64,000 nt of DNA, from positions 3,162,001-3,226,000 of the forward strand of contig NZ_CP137920.1 in assembly GCF_033708015.1 (NCBI RefSeq), read 5' to 3'. Positions 48,477 through 58,560 of this stretch are shown piece by piece. The first letter of the stretch is position 1, and every line of letters starts with the position of its first letter. Below the pieces are notes generated by a model that had not been told where the DNA came from, did not search any database, and saw nothing but the letters and a program-made list of their open reading frames with translations. The position numbers and the translations under genes were made by a program. The DNA comes from Proteus vulgaris. GTDB taxonomy: Bacteria; Pseudomonadota; Gammaproteobacteria; Enterobacterales; Enterobacteriaceae.

Positions 48477-51135
48477 GCCTATATGGCAGTGAACTTCATC
48501 AGTAGAATTCTCTGTCAAATGAATCATTTCTAAGCTGCCTATATGGCAGTGAACCAGTAATGATCCGTTGCTCATTCCATATGAGCTTTCTAAGCTGCCT
48601 GTATGGCAGTGAACCAGTAATGATCCGTTGCTCATTCCATATGAGCTTTCTAAGCTGCCTGTATGGCAGTGAACATAAATGCGTTGAATGCGGTCTGTGC
48701 TTGCTTTTTCTAAGCTGCCTGTATGGCAGTGAACCCAACTTAGATACAAACACCATGACTACTGATTTTCTAAGCTGCCTGTATGGCAGTGAACTAAATG
48801 ATATTGAGTCAAAAGGGTCTGTTTTTTTTCTAAGCTGCCTGTATGGCAGTGAACATATGTTGTATATGTGTGTCTTTGTCGATAGTTTTCTAAGCTGCCT
48901 GTATGGCAGTGAACTCACCTATTAGCTTTTCAGCGCGGTTTAAGATTTTCTAAGCTGCCTGTATGGCAGTGAACTAAGACATATCCAGCATGAACACGCT
49001 AACTAATTTCTAAGCTGCCTGTATGGCAGTGAACGGCAACAGTACGAGCCACTAATAACGTTTGTATTTCTAAGCTGCCTGTATGGCAGTGAACGTCTGT
49101 GCATTGACAATAAAGGTCAGCAAATTTTTCTAAGCTGCCTGTATGGCAGTGAACATAAAGAAGATTCTTATAACTTTGACGGTACGTTTCTAAGCTGCCT
49201 GTATGGCAGTGAACGTGACCCATTCCAATTTACAACGCTTGTTGCATTTCTAAGCTGCCTGTATGGCAGTGAACGGGAAGTCACTGTTAATGGCACTAGA
49301 GTAACATTTCTAAGCTGCCTGTATGGCAGTGAACCGGCAGCAGATGCCTATTTACAGCACGCTAGATTTCTAAGCTGCCTGTATGGCAGTGAACATTCGT
49401 CGCGCGTTCGTGTCTCGCTTTGGCTTTTTCTAAGCTGCCTGTATGGCAGTGAACAGTCAGTCAGTTACGTCGGAGGGCTTACTTATTTTCTAAGCTGCCT
49501 GTATGGCAGTGAACACGCATTTAAACAATTGTGGACGGAGTTATCATTTCTAAGCTGCCTGTATGGCAGTGAACACATCCGCAGCAATACGCCCCATTTC
49601 CTTATCTTTCTAAGCTGCCTGTATGGCAGTGAACTTTGATTTATGGAAGATGCGAAAGATAGGAAATTTCTAAGCTACCTGTATGGCAGTGAACAAACGA
49701 ATTTGAGCGGTACTGTCATTTAAAAATTTCTAAGCTGCCTGTATGGCAGTGAACTTCAAGAAATAAATGATGAATTATTTAACGGTTTTCTAAGCTGCCT
49801 GTATGGCAGTGAACAGACGCATTTAAAACTTTTAAAGAATTTGTAGTTTCTAAGCTGCCTGTATGGCAGTGAACTTAATAATTCCCATACTGCACAAGAT
49901 TTAAAATTTCTAAGCTGCCTGTATGGCAGTGAACACGGTCGAAAGGGTGGAAGTATGATTAAGAACTTTCTAAGCTGCCTGTATGGCAGTGAACAGGATA
50001 GAATTGAAAAAACGGGTGAGCAACGATTTCTAAGCTGCCTGTATGGCAGTGAACACTTGATTATCATGACAGTAGGCTTGGCGCATTTTCTAAGCTGCCT
50101 GTATGGCAGTGAACTAAAACGTGTTTTAACTTGTGTTTCACTCGCTTTTCTAAGCTGCCTGTATGGCAGTGAACTTGGTGGCGCTAAATATTCTCAGCAC
50201 TTACTATTTCTAAGCTGCCTGTATGGCAGTGAACAAAATATTGTGGCTTATGATGTTGACTACAACTTTCTAAGCTGCCTGTATGGCAGTGAACATTCGG
50301 TCGATTAGTTAAAGATACCCCCTACGTTTCTAAGCTGCCTGTATGGCAGTGAACTCCAATTAAAAACGATTGAAAGTGAGGGAAAATTTCTAAGCTGCCT
50401 GTATGGCAGTGAACATACAGACTCTATGCATCATATACATTGTGATTTTCTAAGCTGCCTGTATGGCAGTGAACGTGCTGGTCAACAAGTTGCGTCGGCT
50501 ATTATATTTCTAAGCTGCCTGTATGGCAGTGAACTTCCATTATTAATGAATAGTATTCGTAATATTTTTCTAAGCTGCCTGTATGGCAGTGAACAAGCCT
50601 ATCAATTGATAGGCTTTTTCTTTATGTTTCTAAGCTGCCTGTATGGCAGTGAACTAAAAAATAAAGGAATAAAAGATACGGGTAAATTTCTAAGCTGCCT
50701 GTATGGCAGTGAACATAGCGGAAAAAGTAAGAGCGTCTGCCGATGTTTTCTAAGCTGCCTGTATGGCAGTGAACAGGAATACGCCAAGTAGACGCCCACG
50801 CAGTAACTTTCTAAGCTGCCTGTATGGCAGTGAACAATTAGCTGATCAGGCAATTGCTGAAAATAACTTTCTAAGCTGCCTGTATGGCAGTGAACAGTGA
50901 GATACACCGCCTTTTTTACCAGAACAATTTCTAAGCTGCCTGTATGGCAGTGAACTTGATTATCTGGAGTGTGCGCAAATTGATAATTTTCTAAGCTGCC
51001 TGTATGGCAGTGAACGCAGGCATTCCTTCACCTAAAAGGATTAATTGTTTCTAAGCTGCCTGTATGGCAGTGAACCAATGCGTCGCCAAAAAGAAGAATT
51101 TCAGCCATTTCTAAGCTGCCTGTATGGCAGTGAAC
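48467..51135 (-). CRISPR. Type I-F CRISPR array: 44 full repeats, one truncated terminal repeat, 44 spacers
   Basis: Repeats are 28 bases. On the crRNA (minus) strand each starts GTTCACTGCCATACAGGCAG and ends CTTAGAAA; the CTGCC/GGCAG hairpin is the Cas6f (Csy4) site. Full repeats occur every 60 bases from 48527 to 50774, then at 50808, 50868, 50928, 50988, 51048 and 51108. Spacers are 32 bases, except one of 33 (50775-50807). Variants: 48527-48554 (one base in the loop) and 49667-49694 (one base in the stem, giving a G-U pair). The last repeat, 48467-48494, is degenerate. The leader lies on the cas6f side. Two adjacent spacers (48555-48586, 48615-48646) are identical. Confidence 0.97.
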
Positions 51136-51265
51136 AAGAAATAAAAACATAAAAAACAAGTTATAACAATAGGCTAAAGATAAATTTGGGTTTTACCCCT
51201 TTATTTTACCTACTATTATAACTTATTGATTTATCATTCCATTATTAAAGAGCGAAAAACAAAGG
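51136..51265 (-). promoter_or_regulatory. CRISPR leader
   Basis: AT-rich 130 bases between the first repeat and cas6f, at the end where repeats are least degenerate and in the direction of crRNA transcription. It holds the array promoter and an IHF-type site. It also contains GGGGTAAAACCC, a small hairpin on the minus strand. Confidence 0.85.
51219..51231 (-). promoter_or_regulatory. IHF-type site in the CRISPR leader
   Basis: AATCAATAAGTTA on the minus strand fits WATCAA-N4-TTR at every defined position. IHF bends the leader for spacer integration in type I-E and has been reported for type I-F. It lies 84 bases from the first repeat. Confidence 0.75.
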
Positions 51266-51269
51266 TCAA
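51241..51269 (-). promoter_or_regulatory. Putative array promoter overlapping the cas6f stop codon
   Basis: Minus strand TTGACC (51269-51264), 16 or 17 bases, then TAATAA or AATAAT (51247-51241). The TGA stop of cas6f is inside the -35 hexamer. Confidence 0.65.
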
Positions 51270-51898
51270 AAACAAGGTACTGTTGACAATAATTCTTGCT
51301 TAGATTGAGATAAACTTAATCCATAACAATTAAAATGCTGTTGTTGTGGCGAACTTATAAAAATCTGCTTTATAAACAAAGGAAATTTTTGTGTCTCTCC
51401 ATTTCGTTGTTTAGTCCGCTGACTCTCCATCCAAATAAAAGGTAATTGACTATGCTTAGGTCGTGTTTTTTCTAATTCAGATAAACATGATTCGATAGTT
51501 GCACCGGTTTTTTTAGCCCATAATACAGCTTTCTTATACATCTCTTTTTCTACACGCACCTTACCTTTTATATGCTCACGAAGATAACAAACTGACGTGG
51601 TATATTCAGGTACTGGTTGGATAGACTTAATATGCACATAATCTGATAAGCGAGTTAACCAACGAATGATATCTAACGTTTCTAAAAGCTTTTCTTCAGG
51701 CGAAAATAAACGTAATTTTCGTCCTAAGAAAAAACCAGGGCTTCCATATTCAGGAAAACCAATGGCAATTAAGCTTTGATTATTTTCCTGTTTATTTTCA
51801 ACCAATGCTAAATGGATCTGCTGATAAATTTTCGTCCATAAAAAAGCAAGATCTATCTCTGCATCAGGCAATAAGGTCAGTTCTTGATAAAACTTCAT
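51266..51898 (-). CDS. cas6f: Cas6f (Csy4) crRNA endoribonuclease
   Basis: 210 residues (P. aeruginosa Csy4 187). It opens FYQELTLLPD. The catalytic histidine is H29 (QIHLALV), the same number as in Csy4; the serine in WMESQRT and the tyrosine in FNCYGLS match the other active-site residues. It cuts at the base of the repeat hairpin and stays bound to the crRNA. It follows csy3 by 8 bases, and its stop codon lies in the array promoter. GAGGTGA precedes the ATG. Confidence 0.95.
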   Translation of the reverse strand: MKFYQELTLLPDAEIDLAFLWTKIYQQIHLALVENKQENNQSLIAIGFPEYGSPGFFLGRKLRLFSPEEKLLETLDIIRWLTRLSDYVHIKSIQPVPEYTTSVCYLREHIKGKVRVEKEMYKKAVLWAKKTGATIESCLSELEKTRPKHSQLPFIWMESQRTKQRNGETQKFPLFIKQIFISSPQQQHFNCYGLSLSQSKQELLSTVPCF

Positions 51899-51906
51899 GA
51901 CTCACC

Positions 51907-52923
51907 TCATTTATCACTTTCACCAAACACACCACCACGAACTAAAATAGCCATCACATAGTGTTCATCCGTTTCATTTTCAAGCGTTTCACCTCTAGCC
52001 CATTTATCAAAATGAGTATAAAAATCTTGCTTGTCTTTAGGTGTTCTAAAGGCTGTCCCTAAATTAGTTACGGCTCCATAGGGTTCAATTGCAATCGGTA
52101 AGCCATTCTCATGGTATGCGGGATACCATGTATCAATAGAGCGCAGCGCGTTACCGATTTTTTGAGAATGCATGGCGGCCAATCCATTAACGTGATAAAG
52201 AATTTTACTTTTCTTACCTTTCCCTTTATCAAGCACTAATTCTTCACTTGGATAAACTTCTTGAGCTTTCCCTAATTGCGAATAAGTCGTGATTTCTAAT
52301 AAAAGTGCCGGACTTTTTCCACTCAATGCATTAGCAATTAACTGTCCTAACTTTGCCACTTCATCATTTTTCTTATCAAAGTTACGAATATTTAATTCTA
52401 ATGCTTTAAATATCCAGGTTTGTTCCATACCTTTATTCAAGCACTTAACAACAACTTCAATATTTTCAGCACCGACACGGTTACGCCATAAAAAACGAGC
52501 GCATGCAATATTATAAGCATAGCGATAAGCTAATTCGGTAAAACCTGTACGCTCAATATAATCTGTAACGGCTTTTGAATAACTCTCTTTAAAAATAGGA
52601 TTATTACACGCTGATGGTGTTTCAACGCCCCCCAATACTTTTAAAGTAAATTGATGTTTTAACGTGTCTTGATTAATACCTAAAGCACATGCATCCACTG
52701 TTTGTAAATTTGCTTTTTCAACTTCTGCGTTTAATTTTACTGGGTCATTTTTTATAGCCTGTTTTAATCGGTTTGAAATAGTCCCTCTAACTGATTTTTC
52801 TTGTAATTTAAGAGGTGTAAATTCATTTTTATTATCCCAACAAGTGCCATAAAAATAACCATCAGAAGGAACGAGTTTTTTTTCAAATGCCAAAACGGAT
52901 ACAGTATCATTTTTTTTAGCCAT
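51907..52923 (-). CDS. csy3: Cas7f (Csy3) backbone protein of the type I-F complex
   Basis: 338 residues. Csy3 features: VLAFEKKLVPSDGYFYGTCW near the N terminus and YGAVTNLGTAFRTPK near the end. Six copies form the crRNA-binding spine of the Csy complex. It lies 20 bases after csy2, with AGAGAG before the ATG. Complete. Confidence 0.95.
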   Translation of the reverse strand: MAKKNDTVSVLAFEKKLVPSDGYFYGTCWDNKNEFTPLKLQEKSVRGTISNRLKQAIKNDPVKLNAEVEKANLQTVDACALGINQDTLKHQFTLKVLGGVETPSACNNPIFKESYSKAVTDYIERTGFTELAYRYAYNIACARFLWRNRVGAENIEVVVKCLNKGMEQTWIFKALELNIRNFDKKNDEVAKLGQLIANALSGKSPALLLEITTYSQLGKAQEVYPSEELVLDKGKGKKSKILYHVNGLAAMHSQKIGNALRSIDTWYPAYHENGLPIAIEPYGAVTNLGTAFRTPKDKQDFYTHFDKWARGETLENETDEHYVMAILVRGGVFGESDK

Positions 52924-52943
52924 GATTTTTCTCTCTTTTAAAA

Positions 52944-53846
52944 TTAAATAGAATATTCATTATCTTGTTGACATAAATAAAGATTTTTTTCAGGATCATA
53001 GGAATATGCCCAAAGCATATCCCAAATAGAATTAAGACGATGAGCCATCACAAACTCACCTAATGTCACAACGCTCTCAGCAAAGCGATGAGGCACGTCG
53101 AGATCTCGTTGATTTTTGGCTTTAGCTAATGCTGAAATACCATGGAATCCCGTGGCAATAGGTACAATCCAACCTGATGTTTTACGCTGTGTTTTCCATT
53201 CAATACCTCCATTTTCCTGTTTTTCACACTGATGGCTAACCAGCAAAAAATCCAGTAAAGCATCAAGAGCATCTTTGCCTTCATCCATGGCTGATTTCAT
53301 TAAATCTCTACGTTCAAGTAATCCATAACCTGGCATTAAACGACGCAAAATTTGATGCTCTTCATTGGGGTCATCTTGACTCAATACAAATGTTTCAGGC
53401 TCTTCAACTTTTAATATATCGCCTCCTGCAATTTTCATGGTTAGCAAGAGCGATGATAATGTTTTTATAAAAGCGTCTTGTTCAAAGCGACGTAATTCTT
53501 TTTCATCTTCTGAATGATAAGCAATGACTAAAGAAACCTCTAAATGGCAACGTGCTTCTTCTATAAAAGCGGTTCGTTTACCCTCTTTATCTAATGGATT
53601 AGCAGTGCCAACAATCGAGTTAACAAAATCGCCTGGGCCTTTAAAGGTTTGCAAATCACATTGATGACTAACAATACCGGTTGCATAAAAATTCAGTGAG
53701 TTAAATCCTTGCTGATTAAGTTTTCGTTGTAAAGCATGTGCGAAACCTAACCAAGCCGTTATGGCAGGGAAACCAATAGTAAAAGGACTCGATAATGCAT
53801 TTGCATTATGAATTTTTATATGTGGAATTAATAATAAGCGATTCAT
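52944..53846 (-). CDS. csy2: Cas5f (Csy2) protein of the type I-F complex
   Basis: 300 residues. Csy2 signature: LLLIPHIKIHNANALSSP, then FTIGFPAITAWLGF. It binds the 5' handle of crRNA together with Csy1 at the foot of the complex. The start ATG overlaps the csy1 stop by 4 bases (ATGA), giving coupled translation. Confidence 0.95.
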   Translation of the reverse strand: MNRLLLIPHIKIHNANALSSPFTIGFPAITAWLGFAHALQRKLNQQGFNSLNFYATGIVSHQCDLQTFKGPGDFVNSIVGTANPLDKEGKRTAFIEEARCHLEVSLVIAYHSEDEKELRRFEQDAFIKTLSSLLLTMKIAGGDILKVEEPETFVLSQDDPNEEHQILRRLMPGYGLLERRDLMKSAMDEGKDALDALLDFLLVSHQCEKQENGGIEWKTQRKTSGWIVPIATGFHGISALAKAKNQRDLDVPHRFAESVVTLGEFVMAHRLNSIWDMLWAYSYDPEKNLYLCQQDNEYSI

Positions 53847-55099
53847 TTTAGTTCATCCTTATTTTGACGAATAATAGCGATAATGCGCTCTAATTCGCCA
53901 TCACCGAGTGTTATCGCCTCTTTATTTGCAACCTTTTGGTAGTCATAAATAAACTTCTGCGCAATAGCATTAATGAGTTTTAATAGCCACGCATTTTCTT
54001 CATTACGTATTTTTTTATTTTCAGGGAATAACCATATCTTTTGATATTCTGGTAGTTCTTGCGGTCTTACCTCATTATTTTTAGAAAATTCATCTCTTAC
54101 TTTCCACATCATAAAAATAATATGATCAATATATTGCTCGACATACCATTCAAATTTCTCACGTAATTTATAATTATTTTGTTTATTATTAAAAAATGAA
54201 GATATTTGATTAAATAGATCTTTTAATACCCACGGATTTAATGTATCAAAAAAGAAATCCTGACGAGGTAATCGCAGATTACGCTTTTCTAACTGTGGTG
54301 GTAATGAAATTAACAGATGCGCTTTTCCGGCATTTTGGCTACATTTGACTGAAATATTTTGAGGTTGGGTTCCCCCAAATCCTATCGTGGTAATATCGTA
54401 AATTTCTTTAAAACCTTGTTCGCTAAATTCGTTTTTTCGTTTTAACTCTCTTATTCGCTTAGCCTCTTCAGAAAAACGAATATTATCGATTCGTTTACGT
54501 AATTCAAAAAGGTGACCAGAATGTGTTAGTAACGATAATAAGTGATAATTGTCTTTAATAGGAAAATAAACTTGTTTTATTTTAGAACTCGTGATCACTT
54601 CATTATTAGGCGTGATCATCTGTAAAAAGCCCATCTTTAAATTATCATAATTTTCTGTTTTAATATTTAATAATGATTTTGCGAGCGAAGTATCGGCCTT
54701 AACATGATCAAGCAATGTTTGACCATCATTCATAGTTAACGTTAAAAACTTATAAACATCTAACGCAGCTGCATTTCCTAATGCATCTGCTTCAACATCT
54801 ACATTCCCTGTTCGTAATAAGCCATCGTTTCTTTGTTCTGCTTCCGCGATAATTGAACTCGCATAACCATTTTTATTTTTACGGGCACTAGAGTGACTAA
54901 AAGTACAAGGGTGGGTCGATATTGATATTTGTCCAGCGCGCTTAGCTGCATCGGGTAACCACGTTTCTAAAGCAAAACGTGCTTCGCACTCCAATTCAAC
55001 TATAGCGATATCCTCTTCGCTCATATTGGCCTTTTTCTTATCTTTCAACCAATTTTCTTTTCGTTCAGAAAAGAAAGCATCTATTGCAGGATCAATCAT
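53843..55099 (-). CDS. csy1: Cas8f (Csy1) large subunit of the type I-F complex
   Basis: 418 residues. Csy1 features: IDPAIDAFFSERKENWLK at the start, HPCTFSHSSARKN, and GGTQPQNISVKCSQNAGKAH in the centre. Csy1 recognises the PAM and opens DNA. ATGA overlaps at both ends (with cas3 before and csy2 after) show a tightly coupled operon. Confidence 0.93.
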   Translation of the reverse strand: MIDPAIDAFFSERKENWLKDKKKANMSEEDIAIVELECEARFALETWLPDAAKRAGQISISTHPCTFSHSSARKNKNGYASSIIAEAEQRNDGLLRTGNVDVEADALGNAAALDVYKFLTLTMNDGQTLLDHVKADTSLAKSLLNIKTENYDNLKMGFLQMITPNNEVITSSKIKQVYFPIKDNYHLLSLLTHSGHLFELRKRIDNIRFSEEAKRIRELKRKNEFSEQGFKEIYDITTIGFGGTQPQNISVKCSQNAGKAHLLISLPPQLEKRNLRLPRQDFFFDTLNPWVLKDLFNQISSFFNNKQNNYKLREKFEWYVEQYIDHIIFMMWKVRDEFSKNNEVRPQELPEYQKIWLFPENKKIRNEENAWLLKLINAIAQKFIYDYQKVANKEAITLGDGELERIIAIIRQNKDELK

Positions 55100-58000
55100 T
55101 TTGTATCCTTATTAAATTTATACGTTAAACGGCAAAGTCCCATTTGATCGTTATAATGATATTCTGCGCTAATCTCTTCATTCCATTGGGTATAACTGAT
55201 TTCACCTAATATTTGAGATGTTTTTATCATCTCCTCATAAGGTTTCTGATATTCCTTTAATAAATCAATATAATCTCTGACTAACCATAGCCTTTCTATT
55301 TCAGATTCTGATAAATTATAACGTCGTATGCGACATAATTTATCCACTGCGACCCAACCACTCTCTGAATCGAACTGTTTAAATACGGGATCTTTATTTT
55401 CATCGGCTAATAATAAAGAGAGTCGTATTGTAGGTTTACTTCGGCGAAACTTATTAATTTGTTGAGGTAATGCCGTTAACCACCAATAGTCTGAGGTATA
55501 TCCCCATACTTGCTCACAACCCGCGACAGGTTTAGCAACAGCATTTCTGCGATTTCTTAACATCTCTAGCCCCGTAGAGGCTATCGCTGTTGGTGTAGAA
55601 GAAAGAAGGTAATCACAACCTAAAGTATGATGGATAGCCTTATGTTCAAGGTCGATAAGGCTAGAGTTAGGTGTTGGTTTTGCTGATTTTTGAATTCGGG
55701 GTATCGCATTAATACCTTTATTTAACTGCGCTTCATTGACTAATAATGCCAAATCATGTGTTTTTAATTGGCACCCTTTATATTCATAACCGGGTTTCTC
55801 AAAAGCATATTTGCTTTTTCCTTCGAACCCTTTCCAATTAAACTGTAGAAGTGAAACATTAGGTTGTTCAACTTCACCTTCACGATGACGACGAACACGC
55901 CCTGATAATTGAATAATTGAACGATAAGATGAAGGCTCGATAACCGCCCAATCAAAATCATGATCTCGTCCAACCTCTTCAACAGGCGTTGCCACTAGAA
56001 TAAAAATTAAGTGTTTTCGTTGAGTGTTATCGATATGCTTTCGAATGATCTCGTTATTTAAAAAATCAGGTAATTCCCCCTCTTTTTCTTTACGTTTAAG
56101 CACTTCATCTAAATGTTTTTCTTGAGCATGTCTTAACAATAAAACTTGTTGGCTATGGTAAGGCATAATACGAACATCAACCTTGTCATCCCACTCTGCT
56201 TCTAATAAATAAAGGGTTAATTCAATGCATGGATTGATATTCGCGACTCTCACGACACCGAAAGAAATGTTCTTACCACTTTTATCATCGATAAAATGGT
56301 GTTGATGATGCAATTGGATAATAGCCTGTTGAATATGTTGGAAATAATATCCTTCTATATCTTCAATATTCTCTGAACGAGAAATAGGAAAAATAAAACC
56401 CTTCGATTTAGCAGGGATCCCCACTAACTTACTTGCTCTTTTTCCAATAAAATCATTGTGATGTGCTAAATAACTTATTGCTGATTTTTTATTATCATAG
56501 CTTAAGGTTTCTATTTTAGTTTTAAATTCATCAACCCAAACACATCCTATTTGTTCTTTTTCATTTCGGCTAATCGCGTATAAATGCCATCCTTCTTGAT
56601 AAGCACCATAAAGCGCTAAGGCTGTATCTGGTGTAATTGTCGCAGATGATATCATGACCTTTCGCCCCATCATTCCTGCTAAATGAATCAAACGACTAAT
56701 AGCGATAGCATCTTCACCCAAAAAATCGTCAACTTCATCAATCACCAAATCAGATGACATTAATCTCAATGTCGGTAATAAATAACGACCACCTCGTATC
56801 ACTTCTGTTGCAGAAATAATATGATCGATAGTACAAGCAAGAATAGGGGCATAAAGTAAGGCGCGTTCTTTTGGTTTTGTTAATACTGTTGAGAGTAATT
56901 CTTCAGGTAAAATATCAACCCAAGCATTGTCATCCCAATCAATATTATCAAATTCATCTTGCAGTGATCCTTGTGATTCAGAACCTAAGTCTTCTTCAAA
57001 AGAAATATTCTCTTCTGCGAGCTGTTGACTGTGTTTATCTTGTTCACTATCGTCATGCAGTCGTAAAATAGCCGAAGAACCAATTAATACAGCAAGTTGA
57101 TTTGATTCTAAACCTATTCTATTTCGATATTCATCTCCCGTTTGTAACGTTAATGTTCTTAAGCCTAATGCTAAAATATACCGTAGGCTTTCTTTATCTT
57201 CAGATAATGCCCGCATTATTTTGGCATTGGCTAACGTTTTTCCATACCCCGTGCTTGCCATATTAACAATAAAAAAGCCTTTCACAGCATCTTCTGTTTG
57301 TTCTCGATAATCCGTTATTTTTTTTACGGCATTATCTTGCCAAATAAATTTTTTAGGTGTGCCTTTTATTGGATCTAACGTATTAATATCAAGTGCAATC
57401 GGTGGCTCTGTTTCAAAATAAGGTAATAGTTGCGCAATATTTTGTGCGATTTGAGCAACGTTAATTAGATGTTCATCTAATTTTTGTTTATAGACTTTTA
57501 TACCGTGAGAATATCCTGTGTTAGCATAAAGTTTACAGTCGCTATGCCAGTTAGGATCTCTATCTTGAGACGAATAGTTATGATCACCTAACATTAAACA
57601 TAATCGTGCATAATGCGCAATAACGCGCCAACTACCGTCTTGTATCGCTTGATTAAAAAGAGGAAGATTTTGATAAAGATGGTTTGCAGCAATAGATAAT
57701 TTATCTAGCCAAAGCGTCGAATCTAATAATAAACCCTGCGGAAATTGAAAACATTGTTTTTTCTTTTTCTGATATTCATTGTCATCATAATTATTTTCAT
57801 ATCCCCAATCGGCACTCATTCTAGAAAGTAAATCTGCTAATGATGTATTTTCACTATTTTTATTTTTATCTCTTTTGTGTTTTTCTTTTAAAAAAGGTAA
57901 TCGGTGATGACTTAATATTAACCAAATAAGCAAAGAAGCCATGTCGGGCAAATCAGTAATACTATTTTTATTATCATTAGAAAGATGCTGAATTATGATA

Positions 58001-58560
58001 TCTGTATCAAGATTTTTATTAATAAAAACGTCAAGCCAATTTTTATCACTTTCTGTTTTAGAAGTACTTTTAATAACCGCTCTAAGTAATAGAACTGAGA
58101 TCCATTCATGACGAAGAGGATCTCCCTTGTTTTTTTCTTTATTTGTGGGGTCTATTTTACGTTGAAATAATAAAGATGCTTTTCCCCAATCATGTAATAA
58201 CCCAGCAAGCCCTGCAAAAGCTGAAATTAAAGGTAAATATTTCCAGTTATTTTCATAATGACTGCCGAGTAAATCCTTTTCTGTCGCATTAACTGGGACA
58301 TAACCATTATTATTAAATTTCTTTTTATTACCCACAATCCATTTTAATTGAGAATGAGAGCGAGAACGAACCCAATGGCAACTTACAGCAGTACTTCTAC
58401 TTGCTGTTTGACGCAACATTTTATAAACCGTATTTAATCCATCTTCGGTAATTAAGGTTTGCCATGTGTTATTACCAATTCGATTAGCAAACGCATCAAG
58501 TACTCTACGTGTTTTTTTAAGGGCATTTTTTTCACATTGAGAAACAAATATCACCATCAT
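55096..58560 (-). CDS. cas3: Cas2-Cas3 fusion (nuclease-helicase and adaptation factor)
   Basis: 1154 residues. Residues about 1-95 are the Cas2-like domain characteristic of type I-F. The HD nuclease follows with H123-D124 (LLHDWGK), H151, H218/H219 and D326 (LGDH). The helicase has Walker A ASTGYGKT ending K441-T442, box II DEVD (608-611), motif III SAT, and motif VI QLSGRVRRHR. It degrades target DNA recruited by the Csy complex and joins Cas1 in acquisition. It starts at ATGATG, with the cas1 TGA inside. All motifs appear intact. Confidence 0.95.
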   Translation of the reverse strand: MMVIFVSQCEKNALKKTRRVLDAFANRIGNNTWQTLITEDGLNTVYKMLRQTASRSTAVSCHWVRSRSHSQLKWIVGNKKKFNNNGYVPVNATEKDLLGSHYENNWKYLPLISAFAGLAGLLHDWGKASLLFQRKIDPTNKEKNKGDPLRHEWISVLLLRAVIKSTSKTESDKNWLDVFINKNLDTDIIIQHLSNDNKNSITDLPDMASLLIWLILSHHRLPFLKEKHKRDKNKNSENTSLADLLSRMSADWGYENNYDDNEYQKKKKQCFQFPQGLLLDSTLWLDKLSIAANHLYQNLPLFNQAIQDGSWRVIAHYARLCLMLGDHNYSSQDRDPNWHSDCKLYANTGYSHGIKVYKQKLDEHLINVAQIAQNIAQLLPYFETEPPIALDINTLDPIKGTPKKFIWQDNAVKKITDYREQTEDAVKGFFIVNMASTGYGKTLANAKIMRALSEDKESLRYILALGLRTLTLQTGDEYRNRIGLESNQLAVLIGSSAILRLHDDSEQDKHSQQLAEENISFEEDLGSESQGSLQDEFDNIDWDDNAWVDILPEELLSTVLTKPKERALLYAPILACTIDHIISATEVIRGGRYLLPTLRLMSSDLVIDEVDDFLGEDAIAISRLIHLAGMMGRKVMISSATITPDTALALYGAYQEGWHLYAISRNEKEQIGCVWVDEFKTKIETLSYDNKKSAISYLAHHNDFIGKRASKLVGIPAKSKGFIFPISRSENIEDIEGYYFQHIQQAIIQLHHQHHFIDDKSGKNISFGVVRVANINPCIELTLYLLEAEWDDKVDVRIMPYHSQQVLLLRHAQEKHLDEVLKRKEKEGELPDFLNNEIIRKHIDNTQRKHLIFILVATPVEEVGRDHDFDWAVIEPSSYRSIIQLSGRVRRHREGEVEQPNVSLLQFNWKGFEGKSKYAFEKPGYEYKGCQLKTHDLALLVNEAQLNKGINAIPRIQKSAKPTPNSSLIDLEHKAIHHTLGCDYLLSSTPTAIASTGLEMLRNRRNAVAKPVAGCEQVWGYTSDYWWLTALPQQINKFRRSKPTIRLSLLLADENKDPVFKQFDSESGWVAVDKLCRIRRYNLSESEIERLWLVRDYIDLLKEYQKPYEEMIKTSQILGEISYTQWNEEISAEYHYNDQMGLCRLTYKFNKDTK

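Noticed and set aside
48468..50907. Several open frames of 70-140 codons on both strands with repeated residues such as CSLPYRQLRK and FLSCLYGSE
   Set aside because: They are translations of the CRISPR repeats; the 60-base period is a multiple of three, so frames stay open by chance.
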